Shown here: positions 9,440-22,085 of the stretch, piece after piece
Position numbering within the stretch: position 1 is the first letter of the stretch
Layout: each line of letters begins with the position of its first letter
DNA from: Rhizophagus clarus
Lineage: Eukaryota; Glomeromycota; Glomeromycetes; Glomerales; Glomeraceae
Length of the DNA stretch: 64,000 bases
Assembly (NCBI GenBank): GCA_015698045.1
Contig: BLAL01000160.1
Span: 2,108,001 to 2,172,000 of the forward strand
Direction of reading: 5' to 3'
The notes under the pieces: generated by a model
The model's input: the letters and a program-made list of their open reading frames with translations, nothing else
The model's database searches: none
Told to the model about the DNA's origin: nothing
Program-made: the position numbers and the translations under genes

Positions 9440-12400
9440 AAAGTTTATGCAGTTGAAACGCCATATGCATGAATAATTTTTTCTGATATATCAGTTAAAA
9501 TTTAAATTATATTTTATTTTATTTTATTTTTTTTTAATGATAAAGAATAAGAATAATATCACGTTTCACATATGATTGTATAATTAAAATTGATTTGATT
9601 TAAAAATTAATCATTAAAAAATGTAAATAAATAACTTTTTTTTATTCTTATTTTTTAACCCTTTTACTGAATTTCATTACCTGAAAAAAAAGTCATTTAA
9701 TATGCATTGATTATCCTATTGTTCTTTACATTTTTACATAATCTTTTTTAGAAATTTGGAACAAACTTATGGAAACTTTTGAAGCTCTTTACCTTCCGGT
9801 TAAAAGGCGAAGTAGGAAATTTTTCTCGTGATCGCACGTGATTTTGGCCGGAATAATGTGACAAATATTTGTGACAAATATGGTTTCACATGGTCGCCTT
9901 TCGTGATTTTCTTTTCAAAATCGAAAAGTGATTTTCGACTTGTTGACACCCAGAATAAATAATATCATCATTATTTTGTCACAGATGCACCTTCAATGGG
10001 CAGCCCATAGACAGCATTACAAATTATGTGATATAGTTTGAAATTAATGTTAATTTCCAGCAGATTATTATAATGCATGTTTCTCCAAAAAACACGCGCC
10101 AGATTATCAAATTGTGTATATAGTTACCTATTCAAATAATCATCAATTACACTTGTCCAGTTAAAACCAAAATAGTCATCTGTATCCGGATTTTGGGATA
10201 TTCCGTATATTTAATGACCACGTTTCTTTATTGCGTAGTATTTCCAGCCTAAATCACAAACGAAAGTTAAACAAATTATGACAAAAATAAAATAAGACAT
10301 GCAAAAAATTTATGCCCCATTTATTAGAAATCTCTGAGTAAATACGTTTTAAAGGCAACTTTTTATTTGGAAATCTTACATATTTGTTATTCTGTTTGTT
10401 CCGGTTTTGTTTCAATATGATGAACCATCTCACCAACACTCTTATAAACTCATTTTTACCTGTTTCTTCATTTCATAAAACTGATTGTATGGTATCCATT
10501 CAATTACTATAGTAACAAAGTAATCAATTTTAAATTGCATTTCTTAAATAAAATTATAAACACTGGTCCCAATTTATAAAATTGTTTTTTAAATATTTCA
10601 AATGATCCACAGAATTTTAAAGACATTGTTATTTTATAAGCCGCTTTTAAAAAAATTTTTTTTTTAATTGCAACAAGTTATATAACGATCATCGAAAAGC
10701 TCTTTAAAGTGTGCACTCGTACGCTGATACAAGTATAATTGCTTGAATTTAAATATCAAGTGATAATGTGATAATGTGATATAACAATTTTACTTTAATT
10801 AGTAAAACATAATATAGTAAATATATATGCAAATCCTTTTTTTTCAAAAATGAAATTTTGTTTTTTTTTTTTTTTTTTTAAATATATTTAATGTTTATTT
10901 TCAGATAAAGTTTAACACAAATATTCTATATTTATCTTTAAAATAAAATTACTTTCTGGAAGAAGTGCTTTTTTAGATATAAAGTCATGATGATATCATA
11001 AGTAATCATTACTAAAAATACATTTTTTGTTTTGACGTTCAGTGCATGAACATTAACAATTTTAAATGTAAGATGAATATTAAATGAAAATAATTAATAC
11101 ATATAATCTTACGAATCATTTAATAATATAAATGAACGCGTTTTTATTAAATATTTTTTTTTTTTTATTTAGTTACAACAATTAAATATAATATTAGTTA
11201 TGTATTGTATTTTATTTCATAAGTTTAAAAGCTAAAAGTTATGTCACTATAAAATCCAGCTAAAACTATTTGATAACCTATTTCTATTTAAATAACTACC
11301 ATAATCAGGGAGAACTACAACTGGTGGCAATGCAATTACTTGCATGTCAAACTAATCTAATTTCTATCTATCAGACATCAGAAATGTAAATAATTTTATG
11401 TAACCATCATCGAATATTTTACCCCATAGTTAAAAAAAAGTATTTTCTTATATAATGCTTACACAAATTAAGTAAATTTATAGTTCGTCATATGTATTAT
11501 AAATTTCCATCATCATTTCCACTTTAATAATATTTTTTTTTTCTTTTGCATATACAAAAAGGTTCGCCTCAAAAATACAGTTTTCCTCCTGATTGAACTT
11601 AAAAGTAGGTATAAAATACAATTTAAACAGCAAAAATATATGTAAATTTACAAGAAAAAGAAAGGTTTATTTTAAGTTAAAAAGGCAGTTAGTTAATTAG
11701 ATTTGTGTAAACTCTAAAAAACCACTTTTTATAATAAAAAAAAAATATTTTTTATTCCTATAAAACTTTTAATGGAAGCTTTTTTTAACCAGCAAATATT
11801 TTATTTTTAGGTGTAATTTAGCGAAATAAACAACTTCATTAAACTTAAAAAGGTGATTATTAAGTCAGATTTTTGTTATTTATGAATTTGGTTAAAATTT
11901 TTTAAATTAGAATGCTAATAAATCCTTTTTATTTATCAAAATAATCATTAGATCTATCTTAGTGTTATAAATTGTTTTTAATGAAAAACTAGTTAGATAT
12001 AATGGTTTTTTGTTTATTTAAATCAAACTTTTAATGCTAAATCATGGTATTATTGTGATGATGGTAATAAAGAAATTTATATTTTTTAGATTTTTAATTT
12101 ATTTGGCATGAAAATAAAATAAAAACTACTTATTTATTATAAAAAAATTCATGTTGGCTGTGTTAGCTGTTAATCACAAATACATATACTATAAATAAAT
12201 AAGTAAAAAATTTTTTTTATGTCTAAATAGTGTTAAAATAAAAGATATTTATGAAATATTTCAGAAAAATAAGCAAAAGAAAAAGGTTGAAAAAGTTTTC
12301 TTAATATTTTATTAGTTTACTATGTTAAAATAGGTTTATAATAGGCAACCTTCTTCAGCCATATTGAACTGAATAAAGCGAAGTTTTTACTTTTATTATT

Positions 12401-12765
12401 TATAAAAATATTCTTAAGAACTAGACATAATTGTTAAAAATGATGTTACATTGTGTAAATGCAGTGCATGCAGTGTTACCTTTAACCTGAAAATTTCGAT
12501 TTTAGCCAAATTTATACTGGCATTACAAATTTGGCCAGAATTAAGAAAATTTTGGCCAAAATTATGATTTAAAGATCGTCGATTTAACCATTTGTACTAA
12601 CTTTGGATTTTACATATACACTATAGACTTTAAGATCATACTGTACCAATAATTTATAGTGATATCATAATACAAAAAAACTCCTTGCCAATCTTGTGAC
12701 ATTTCCACTGACTGCTATAATAAATAATCCAACAAATAAAAACAAATAACAGAATTAATTTTAAA
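7816..12765. other. AT-rich gene desert with low-complexity tracts
   Basis: Very AT-rich DNA holding only short, low-complexity ORFs, none with recognisable domains. Notable tracts are T(25) followed by A(10) at 9408-9442 and long T runs at about 10861-10880 and 11154-11166. Except for the kinase relic at 10125-10247 I see no gene, RNA gene or complete transposon here. Confidence 0.6.
10125..10247 (-). pseudogene. Relic of a kinase exon
   Basis: Read on the minus strand the segment starts with TGG-AAA-TAC, like the second exon of both kinase genes in this window, and after a stop gives IYGISQNPDTDDY. This matches the IYGITQDPHNSKY and LCGITRDPNTLNY stretches of those kinases, just before the hinge region. 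The frame is broken by a stop and the rest of the lobe is missing. I read it as a decayed fragment of a tyrosine-kinase-like gene of the same family. Confidence 0.45.
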
Positions 12766-15700
12766 TTAATCGTTAATCATAAGATCTGAAAAATTAGAAC
12801 TTTTAGTAATATTGTGATCTGTATAATATGCTTGTGAATGAGATTGTGTAATAGAAATAGCGGTTTGCTCTTGCACTAAGGGCTCATTATCTGCTCTTAT
12901 AAACTCAAGCATTTCATTTTTTATTTTACTATCCATATCAGGAGATTCAAACTTAAAATTTCCATCCCTATTTAATCTATAATATTCATCAATATATTTA
13001 GACCATTCAGATATTTTATGTTCAAGCTCTTCAATAGTTGGTCTGTTTTCTGGATCTGAATCCCAGCATTTTTCCATCAAATCTATATAACATTTTGGAG
13101 TATTCTCCATAATTTTAGGACGTTTTCCTTCTTTACAAATTTCGTAGGTAAGGTTCTCATGTACTTCATAATTAGGAGGAATACCTGATGTAAATTCCCA
13201 CATCATCATTGAAAAACTATAAATATCGCTTGCTCGAATATAAGGGTTATTTCTCAATATTTCAGGTGCCATAAATGGAAAAACTCCATAATTTTCATCA
13301 TCTTTATTATCAAAATCTTGTGAATCGTCTATAGGTTTGCATAATCCTAGATCAATGATAAATACTTCACTATAATCATCGGACATTAAAATATTACCAT
13401 CATGAAAATCACCATGAGCTAAATTTGATTTATGAATTACTTTAAGTCCCGATATAATTTTTTCCAATAATTGTAACTTATTTTGCCACTTAAATTTAAC
13501 TATATCAGATAAATAGTTTCTCAAATTTCCTTTTTTTGCAAAACTCATCACTACTATATATTTTGAATTATGCGGATCTTGGGTAATTCCATAAATTTGA
13601 ATAAATTTAGAAAATGAATTTTTCTGACAACTATAATGATATTTCCACTATATAAATAATAAAAAATTATTAGATTTTGCAAAAAATTATTAAATTGTTG
13701 TTTGTTAATCATAAATACTATACCTCATCCAAAAATTTATCTAAACTTGATGACTTTTTAAGCATTTTAAGAACAACTTCATAACCTGATTGAAAATTCC
13801 ACCTATTCCATTGTTGCTTATCAAAATTCCAACTATCAATAGGTCCATCTAACCAGAAAGCTTTATAAATTTTACCAAATCCTCCTTCATTATAATCATT
13901 AATACCTGACAAATTATCATAAGGTATCCATTCTAAAACTTCATAACTATTCTTAGCTTTTAATTGTGCGTCTTGAATAAATTTATTAATCAATTCATCA
14001 TTGCTAGTCCATTTTGAAAAATCTTGTTGAAATCGTTTAGAATTACATTGTTGGCACCATTGGTAATCAGTATATGGTTGCTTACATTCATTACATAATT
14101 CAACTTTATTTTCAAAACTTTTTTCATTACTTTCTACTACTTTTTGATACCAATAAAAGGCTTTTTCTAAGTTCGTTTCCGTCCCCTTTCCATCTCTATA
14201 ACAATTGACTAAATTATTCATTGCATTTTCATTACCATTTTCTGCTGCTTTTTGGTACCAGCAAAAGGCTTCTTTTAAATTTTTTTCTGTTCCTTCTCCA
14301 TTTTTATAACAATCACCTAAATTGTTCATTGCTATCTCATTATTATTTTCTGCTGCTTTTTGAAACCAATAAAAGGCTTTTTCTAAATTCTTTTCTGCAC
14401 CTTCTCCATTTTTATAACAATTACCTAAATTGTTCATTGCTATTTCATTATTATTGTCTGCTGCTTTTTGAAACCAGTAAAAGGCCTTTTCTAAATTCTT
14501 TTCTATTCCTGCTCCATTTTTATAACAATTTCCTAAATTGTTCATCACTGCTTCAATACTATTTACTGTTGTATTATAATATTGAAAAGGGATTTTTTCT
14601 AAAAGTTCTTTTTCATTGTAATAATTAAAGGTTGAATTATTTATTACTGCTTCATTATTATTTTCTACTGCTTTGTGATACCAGTAAAATGCTTTTTCTA
14701 AATTTTTTTCTGTTCCTTCTCCATTGTAATAACATTGGGCTAAATTATATATTGCTAGTTCATTACCATTTTCTGCTGCTTTTTGAAACCAGTAAAAGGC
14801 TTTTTCTAAATTCTTTTCTGTTCCTTCACCATTTCTATAACAGACGGCTAAATTAAACATTGCTGTTTTATTACCATTTTCTGCTATTTTTTGATATAAG
14901 TAAAAAGCTTTTTCAAATTTTTTTTCTATACTGTAATACCAACCACCTAAACATAATATTCCAAATTCATCATCATTTTCTGCTGCTTTTTGAAACCAGT
15001 AAAAAGCTTTTTCTAAATTTTTTTCTGTTCCTTTTCCAATATAATAACAAATGCCTAAATTACTCATTGCTATTTCAATACCATTTTCTACTGCTTTTTG
15101 ATACCAGTAAAAGGCTGCTTTTAAATTTTCTTCTGTTTCTTCACTGTTGTAATAGTAACATTTAGCTAAATTATACATTGCTCCTTTATTACCATTTTCT
15201 GCTGCTTTTTGATACCAGTAAAAGGCTGTTTTAAAATTCTTTTCTATTCCTACTCCATTTTTATAACAATTAGCTAAATTATTCATTGCATTTTCATTAC
15301 CATTTTCTGATGCTTTCTGATACCAGTAAAGGGCTTTTTCTAAATTCTTTTCTGTTCCACTTCCATTGAAATAACAACTGGCTAATTCATTCATTGCTTC
15401 TTTATCACCATTTTCCACTGCTTTTTGATACCAGTAAAAGGCTGCTTCTACATTCTTTTCTGTTCCCATTCCAAATTCATAACAGCTAGCTAAATTAAAC
15501 ATTGCTTCTTCAAGACCATTTTCTACTGCTTTTTGATACCAGTAAAATGCTTTTTCTAAATTTTTTTCTATTTCCTCTCCATTGTAATAACATTGAGCCA
15601 AATTATACATTGCTACTTTATTACCATTTTCTGCTGCTTTTTCATACCAGTAAAAGGCTTTTTCTAAGTTTTTTTCTGTTCCTTTTCCATTCCTATAACA

Positions 15701-17530
15701 AATACCTAAATCAAATATTGATCTTTTGTTACCATTCTCTACTGCTTTTTGATACCAGTAAAATGCTTTTTCTAAACTCTTTTCTATTCCTTCTCCATTT
15801 TCATAAAAAATAGCTAAATTATGCATCGCCATATTGTTGCCATTTTCTGCTGCTTTTTCACACCAATAAAAGGCTTTTTCCAAATTTTTTTCTATTATAT
15901 TCCCAATGTAATAATAATTGGCCAAATTAAACATTGCTACTTTATCGCCATTTTCTGCTGCTCTTTGAAACCAGTAAAAGGCTTTTTCTAAACTCTCTTC
16001 TGTTCCTTTTATATTTTTATAATAAATAGCTAAATTAAACATTGCATCTATATTACCATTTTCTGCTGCTTTATGATACCAATAAAGGGCCTTTTCTAAA
16101 TTCTTTTCTGTTCCTATTCCATTTTTATAACAGATGGCCAAATTAAATATTACTTCTTCATTACCATTCTCTGCTGCTTTTTGGTACCAGTAAAAGGCTT
16201 TTTCTAAGTTCCTTTCTATTATTTTTCCTTCATAATAATGGTTGGCTAATTTACACATTGCTTTATCATTATTATTTTCTGCTGCTTTGTGATACCAATA
16301 AAATGCTTTTTCTAAATTTTTTTCTATTCCTTCTCCAATTTCATAAATAACAGCTAAATTATACATTGCCATTTTATTGCCATTATCTGCTCCTTTTTGA
16401 AGCCAGTAAAAGACTTGTTCTAAATTCTTTTCTACTCCTTTTCCATCATAGAAACAATTGGCTAAATTAAACATTGCTTCTTTATTACCATTTTCTGCTG
16501 CTTTTTGATACCAGTGAAAGGCTTTTTCTAAACTCTTTTCTGTTCCTTTTCCATTTTCATAACAGATGGCCAAATTAAATATTGCTTCTTCATTACCATT
16601 TACTGCTGCTTTTTGATACCAGTAAAAGGCTTTTTCTAAGTTCTTTTCTGTTCCTTCTCCTCTGTAATAATGATTGGCTAAATTGAACATTGCTTTTTTA
16701 TAATCATTTTCTGCTGCTTTTTGAAACCAGTAAAAGGCCTTTTCTAAATTTTTTTCAACACCTTTTCCATTATAGCAACAAATGGCTAAATTAAACATTG
16801 CTTCATCATCATCATTTTCTGCTCCTTTTTGAAACCAGTAAAAGGCTTTTTCTAAATTCTTTTCTGTTCCTACTCCATTGGAATAACAATTGGCTAAATT
16901 AATTATTGCTTCCTTAATACCATTTTCTGCTGCTTTTTGACACCAGTTAAAGGCTTTTTCTACATTCTTTTCTGTTCCTTTTCCATTATAGTAACAATTG
17001 GCTAAATTAAATATTGCTTCTTTATCACCATTTTCTGCTCCTTTTTGATACCAGTAAAAAGCTTTTTCTAAATTCTTTTCTGTCCCTTCTCCAAATTCAT
17101 AAATAACAGCTAAATTATACATTGCCATTTTATTATTATTTTCTGCTGCTTTTTGATACCAGTAAAAGGCCTTTTCTAAATTCTTTTCTGTTCCTTTTCC
17201 AATATAGTAACAATTGGCTAAATTAAACATTGCTTCTTCAACATCATTTTCTGCTCCTTTTTGAAACCAGTAAAATGCTTTTTCTAAATTCTTTTCTGTT
17301 CCTGCTCCATTGAAATAACAATTGGCTAAATTATTCATTGCCTCCTTAATACCATTTTCTGCTGCTTTTTGATACCAGTGAAAGGCCTTTTCTAAATTTT
17401 TTTCTGTTTCCACTCCTCTTTCATAATAAACAGCTAAATTATACATTGCTATTTTGTTGTCATTTTCTGCTTCTTTTTGATTCCAATGAAAACTTTTTTC
17501 AAAACTCTCCTTTATATTAATACTTGACAT
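12766..17530 (-). CDS. Sel1-repeat protein kinase (tyrosine-kinase-like), two exons
   Basis: Exon 1 is 17530-13724 and exon 2 is 13647-12766. The 76-bp intron (GTATAG...TATATAG) keeps phase and splits the kinase N-lobe, giving about 1562 aa. Residues 25-1140 form 31 Sel1 repeats of mostly 36 residues (consensus like AMFNLANCYYNGKGTEKNLE), which build a superhelical protein-binding scaffold. Next comes a Cys4 zinc-ribbon-like motif (CNEC...CQQC), a conserved linker, then the kinase domain. The Gly loop is GGFGKIYKAFW, the ATP-binding Lys is in VVLKML, the catalytic loop is HGDFHDGNIL, the Mg loop is DLG in place of DFG, and an APE motif follows. All catalytic residues are present. Intracellular signalling with substrate docking by the repeats is the likely role; the ligand is unknown. 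Repeat 28 is degenerate. Confidence 0.92.
14110..17458 (-). repeat. Coding tandem array of 108-bp Sel1 units
   Basis: Thirty-one near-periodic 108-bp units encode the Sel1 repeats. Most share stretches such as GAAAAAGCCTTTTAC on the coding strand, so similarity is high at DNA level as well as protein level. Units near 14900 and 14580 are shortened, and one near 15130 has an extra codon. All + strand ORFs across this stretch are antisense shadows of the repeat. Confidence 0.9.
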
Positions 17531-18546
17531 TTTAAATTTTTTTTTCTTTTTTTAGTTTTTAAAATAAAACTAGAAAACCAAAAAAATTTTTTAAAGCGGA
17601 ATGCAAATATTTATATTCCACAAAAATACGGGCAAAAATAAATTCCACATGACCTTTGTTAGTGATTACCGTGTATAGCAAGTTTAATGTACAAATTAAC
17701 TTAATTTGATTTGGTATGGGAATTTCTGCTGATCATTTTATCCAAAAAAAAACTTGAAAAAAAACACAAACACATAATGGAACAGGCTTTGAAAAGTTTT
17801 ATTATTTTATTATAAAATATTTTAGAAAGACTACAAATTCATTTATAAATAAAGTGTTCAGAAAGACAAAATTTTCAGTTTATTGAACAAATAAATTATT
17901 TAACTTGATCAAATGCTGAAAAAATTAAAGCGTTGTAGTGAAGTAATATACTATATGTCAAAATGATAACAACGAGAAAAAATTCAGGATAATTGCGGAA
18001 GGCAAAGCAAGGGAAGAGACCATGCACAAAAAGAAGTGACGAATCAAAATGATGCGATAGGGAGAAAAAAAAAATATGCATACAACACTCATTATATCAA
18101 GAGGTAAAAAAAAAATTTCAAACCGGTTGATCTGATGTCGTTCATTGACAGCCACGCTTTCATTTTTTTTTTCTTTTTTATCCCAATATTAACATACTTG
18201 GTATTTTACTAGAAACAATTTAGCATATTCACTGCTTAACTTTGAGATCACATCTTATATCACACTTTATATCACACTTCAGGTCATAGATCATTCTTCA
18301 ATCTCACTTTCTTTTGGTTGTTAAATAATATTATATATACTAAAAAGAAATTTTTTTGTTGCATTATTGATTCGTAATGCGTGAGTCAACTGCAAAAAAT
18401 TCATATTTGATTTCGGATTTCGGTACAAATTTGCGCCCTCGGCTATTACTTTATACGAATATTTTACGTGGGACAAATATGAAAGCCAACATGAAGGATT
18501 ATGCCAATCACTAGTATTTATTTTTCCGATACCCGGTTTCTAAACC

Positions 18547-18574
18547 ATGCCATCTAAAAAAGAAAAATCGAAGC
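18547..18574 (+). other. Possible orphan first exon
   Basis: ATG followed by nine Lys/Ser-rich codons (MPSKKEKSK plus a split codon) ends exactly at a consensus donor, GTAAGT. No matching second exon was found downstream; a LINE-like tail begins about 85 bp later. It may be a real gene start cut off by insertion, or chance. Confidence 0.2.
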
Positions 18575-18659
18575 GTAAGTAAACGTTTTGTTAAAAGCAA
18601 TAAATAATTCCAAGAAAGTGTATTTTTATTATAAATTTTTTCTATAAGTCATTAAGTAT

Positions 18660-18728
18660 TTAGCTTAAATATGTACAGTATGTCCTTCCGAGCCGAGCTC
18701 TATAATAAATAAATAAATAAAATAACAT
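18660..18728 (+). mobile_element. LINE-like 3' tail
   Basis: A short GC-richer stub (CCTTCCGAGCCGAGCTC) is followed by AATAAATAAATAAATAAAAT. This resembles the end of the element at 7180-7815 in plan, though not in sequence. Confidence 0.3.
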
Positions 18729-18993
18729 AATATTCTGGCCGTGAGACTTTGTATGGTATCGTCATATTTTTCTCCTTAATGTATGATTTATAGGAATATG
18801 CGAAAATAGGTTGGTCTTCGGATTATAACCATGAAGATCATCACCCGATTTTAATCTTAACCCCTGATTTATTGTTTGTCAAACGCTATTTTTAATAACG
18901 ATAACGGAAAAAAAATCTCCGAATTACGACCAAAGAGGAAAGTACCTTGCCCATAATCTTTTTTCATTTAACATGACATTAAAATTTTTAACT

Positions 18994-20003
18994 TTATTTC
19001 TCTTTAATCAAATCCAAAATAATATTTACAACATGAATAATATTTTTTGATAATATTGAAAGATTACATGATTTTAATACGATTAAATCTTTCAAAATAT
19101 TATCATCAAAATCATACCTATGAATTATATGATGATTTGCTTTGTTATAATTAGGCCAAACCATTTTATCAAAATAATTTGGAGGATCGACCCAATTCCT
19201 TTCAGGGATTTTCTTACCATAAATAAATTCCCTTCTTTGTTTCAGAGTATCATAATCTGCTTCTAAAAATAATTTAACATCTAATTCTTTAATAACATCA
19301 GAATTAATATATAATAAAAATCCATCAACTAAAATGAAATTTAATTCTTTTTCAGTATTTGATAAAACTTTTTGAACTTGATCATTTAATTCTTTAATTA
19401 AATCATCTAATTCATCAGATTCAAGATTATTAACTAAATGATTTTTTTTTGATTTAAATGTTTTTATAAAATTGGTCGAAGTACGTAAATTATTAAGTGA
19501 ATTGATAAAAGAACCAAAATCTAACGCTTCAGGACATTCTCCATTTGCAAGATTTGTTATTGGATCAATTGGATATTGATCTTTTTTCTGTTGAAATAAT
19601 AAAATATCCAAAACGTGCAAAAAAAGGATGAGAATGTGTAAAGATCGAGAAAATATTCACGGATCATCGTTATGATATGGCACATACCTTAAAAAAATCA
19701 TCTTGATGTAATATTATCGAATTTGGGAATATTTTTTGTAGCAAACTAGCAAATGTCTATATGTTAAAAAAAAAAAAAAAATAAAAAAAAGTAAAAAATT
19801 TTTTCATTGCAAAAAAAGAAATATAACGAGAAAATATTACATACCGTTTTACCAGTACAAGATGCACCGCTAAATTAAATTATTCACATAAATAAATTAA
19901 AAAAATTTTAATAAAATACATTTTTTTTTAAATAAAAAAAAAAAAAAAATTCGATTTATTACCTGATTCCTATAGTAATTATTTGTTTTTTTTTATTCAC
20001 CAT
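18994..20003 (-). CDS. NRK1: Nicotinamide riboside kinase, four exons
   Basis: The exons are 20003-19963, 19869-19845 (25 nt), 19756-19688 and 19587-18994. All introns are GT-AG and all joints keep phase, giving 242 aa, close to yeast Nrk1 (240 aa). The spliced N-terminus has a P-loop, GISGASCTGKT, whose GKT codons lie in the 25-nt exon. Exon 3 ends in LHQDDFFK, the metal and substrate region. Exon 4 carries ILVDGFLLY and the family signature NWVDPPNYFDKMVWPNY. The enzyme phosphorylates nicotinamide riboside to NMN in the cytosolic NAD salvage route. A reading of exon 4 alone would begin at a false Met inside intron 3 and lose the P-loop. Confidence 0.9.
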
Positions 20004-21531
20004 GATTTATGATTCTTGAGAAAGAAAAAAAATTTTTCTTTTATTTATATGGCTGTGAATGACGTGATATCAATGATAAGGTGATTATAGTGTACGACTG
20101 ACTGTCTTCCGGTTTTTTTACCATTTTACGTATTCCTCATTATTCCGATTGGTTGAATAAGGTTTTTTTCTTCGAATTTTCCATGAATTCTTTCTTACAA
20201 CTCGTTAACCGCGGGTTTCATGGATGTGTAACTCACAAATTAAGCATGGAATTTCTTTGTGTAAAAATTTCACATGATAAACGCTAATTTTATAAACACA
20301 CCCCGATAAATTCACACCAATAATTTTTTTTTTTGTAAATAATCGACAAAAAATATTAATGTCATATTTATTACCGGAGTTTACCCTCTGTTCGTTCATT
20401 CTTCAAATCACAAAAAATTATCTGCGGCACAATAGCTTTATTATATACAGACTTTTTTTTTACAAAAAGCATTAAAAGACAATGAATTCAATTCTGGAAA
20501 ATACACCGAAGAAGTTCAGAGTAATAGAATAATGGAAGGTTCAGAGTCAACAGGAACAATAAGAAGGATGAGAAATATCAGGAACGATTTACAAAATCAT
20601 GGGCAACAAGAAACGTAAAAAATTAAAAAATTGGAAATTCAAGACATAAACATTCTAAAATCAATTAGATTAAATGATTATGTATCACAAATAAGCACGA
20701 CGTAAATAAGAATAAGAATATTATGAGTTTAGGTGGTAAACCTGTAAAAAGCTCTAAAATTGCATATGATAAATGATGCTTTTCTTATCATTTTTTTTTT
20801 TTTTTTTTTAAAAAAAAAAATTTCCCTAATAGTATCGAAGTTGAGGGATATAAAGCGAAAAAATTCAAATAAAATATGTTAAATTTTATAAACATTTCAT
20901 TTCTAAAGTAACTCTTATAACGTCATCAAATACTAAGGTTTTTAATAAATTTTTCAAGATATTGTTGTGGCGCTATAAATTTGTTACACAGGAATTCTTT
21001 GAACTTTATGTTTAGTGTAACGTTTATTTACGGCATAGTGTGCCTCAATATGACAATGATAAACCTTTTAAATTGTTACACGTACAAAAGTTATTTTCGA
21101 ACTCGAATAAGCAAAAAGAGGAGATATTGATTGATAATCAGAAGATTGCACTTACATTCCTATTATAAAATTTTTAAATTTAAAGAAAAACTTCAATAAT
21201 TCGAATTTTATTTCTATGACATTTGATTTAATTTGGTCAAATGGAGTATTCGATAAGTAAAATCAAATATAAATTCATGGGAATTTTTCTTCATTGTAAT
21301 TACCGAAATCGGATGATCATTTTGAGTGATGAAATACAATGATTTTCTAATTGTGGATATTGTCAGTATTTCAATAATTAGGATAACGAGGGAAAAAAGG
21401 CTATTATTCTAACTTATTTCAGTTATTAATAAAAAAGATATGTTCTTGTTATTTTGAACATTTAAAACGGTATCATCTTGTTTTTCTTTTTTTTTTCTCT
21501 CTTTGAGCGTATAATTTCGCTAATAACCTAT
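20004..21531. other. Intergenic region, possible short coding relic
   Basis: AT-rich DNA with a T/A run at about 20791-20820. A + strand open stretch of about 50 codons ending at TAA 20616-20618 (contains GKYTEEVQSNRIMEGSE) has coding-like composition but no start, partner exon or known domain. Nothing else was recognised. Confidence 0.4.
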
Positions 21532-22085
21532 ATGAAAATGAATATTTTACTATTCATAATCTTGTATTTCGCAACATTCTCATCATCAACTCTTATAAGA
21601 CGTCAAGATGCACTCACTGGTTTTAAGCCGTGTAGTGGCAACTTTCCAAATGCAATTACCACATACAGTAACTCTCCCAATCCACTTATCGAAGGTCAAA
21701 TAGCTACTGGTCGTATCGCCGGTAAAGCGACAGTACCAATTGTAAATGGCGCATTATATAATTTGACGGCATTTTATGAGAAGCAACAAACGTTCCAGCA
21801 CATCTTCGATTTTTGCGGAATATTTGTCATACCACATGGTTTAACTTGTCCAATAAATGGTGATTATGATTTTACCATAAATTTTCCTGTGGAAACAACA
21901 GTAAATGATCCTATAAATACTTCGGTTACATACGACATGACAGTTCTTAGTTAGTATTTAAAATTTTTTTAAATTTATAATATAAAGTTCATTATTTAAT
22001 TCGTTTTTTTTTTTATATAGTCACAAATCCCTATGATATTAATCTATCATGTATTGAAGGAAAACTCACGGTTTCTTATCCCTGA
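21532..22085 (+). CDS. Secreted ML-domain (NPC2/MD-2-like) lipid-binding protein
   Basis: Exons 21532-21949 and 22021-22085 are joined across a 71-bp intron (GTTAGT...ATATAG), giving 160 aa. The start is set at ATG 21532 because MKMNILLFIILYFATFSSS is a clean signal peptide; the frame upstream lacks ATG. The mature protein has the ML pattern: CSGNFPNAITTY near the start, FDFCGIFVIPHGLTCP in the middle and CIEGKLTVSYP at the end, the last two Cys-bearing parts fitting disulfide positions. Exon 2 is needed for the final Cys. Fungal relatives are phosphatidylglycerol/phosphatidylinositol transfer proteins and small secreted proteins, which bind a single lipid in a beta-sandwich. It acts in the secretory pathway or outside the cell. 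The donor GTTAGT is non-consensus, but frame and family end support it. Confidence 0.85.

Larger units (their letters stand above)
17531..18993. other. Intergenic region between kinase and NRK1 genes
   Basis: AT-rich DNA. The only small elements I can name are a possible orphan first exon at 18547-18574 and a LINE-like tail at 18660-18728. The minus-strand ORFs at 17896-18155 are hydrophobic and low complexity and are not credited. Confidence 0.5.

Noticed and set aside
14221..15813. + strand ORFs of 74-135 residues
   Set aside because: Antisense shadows of the 108-bp Sel1 repeat units.
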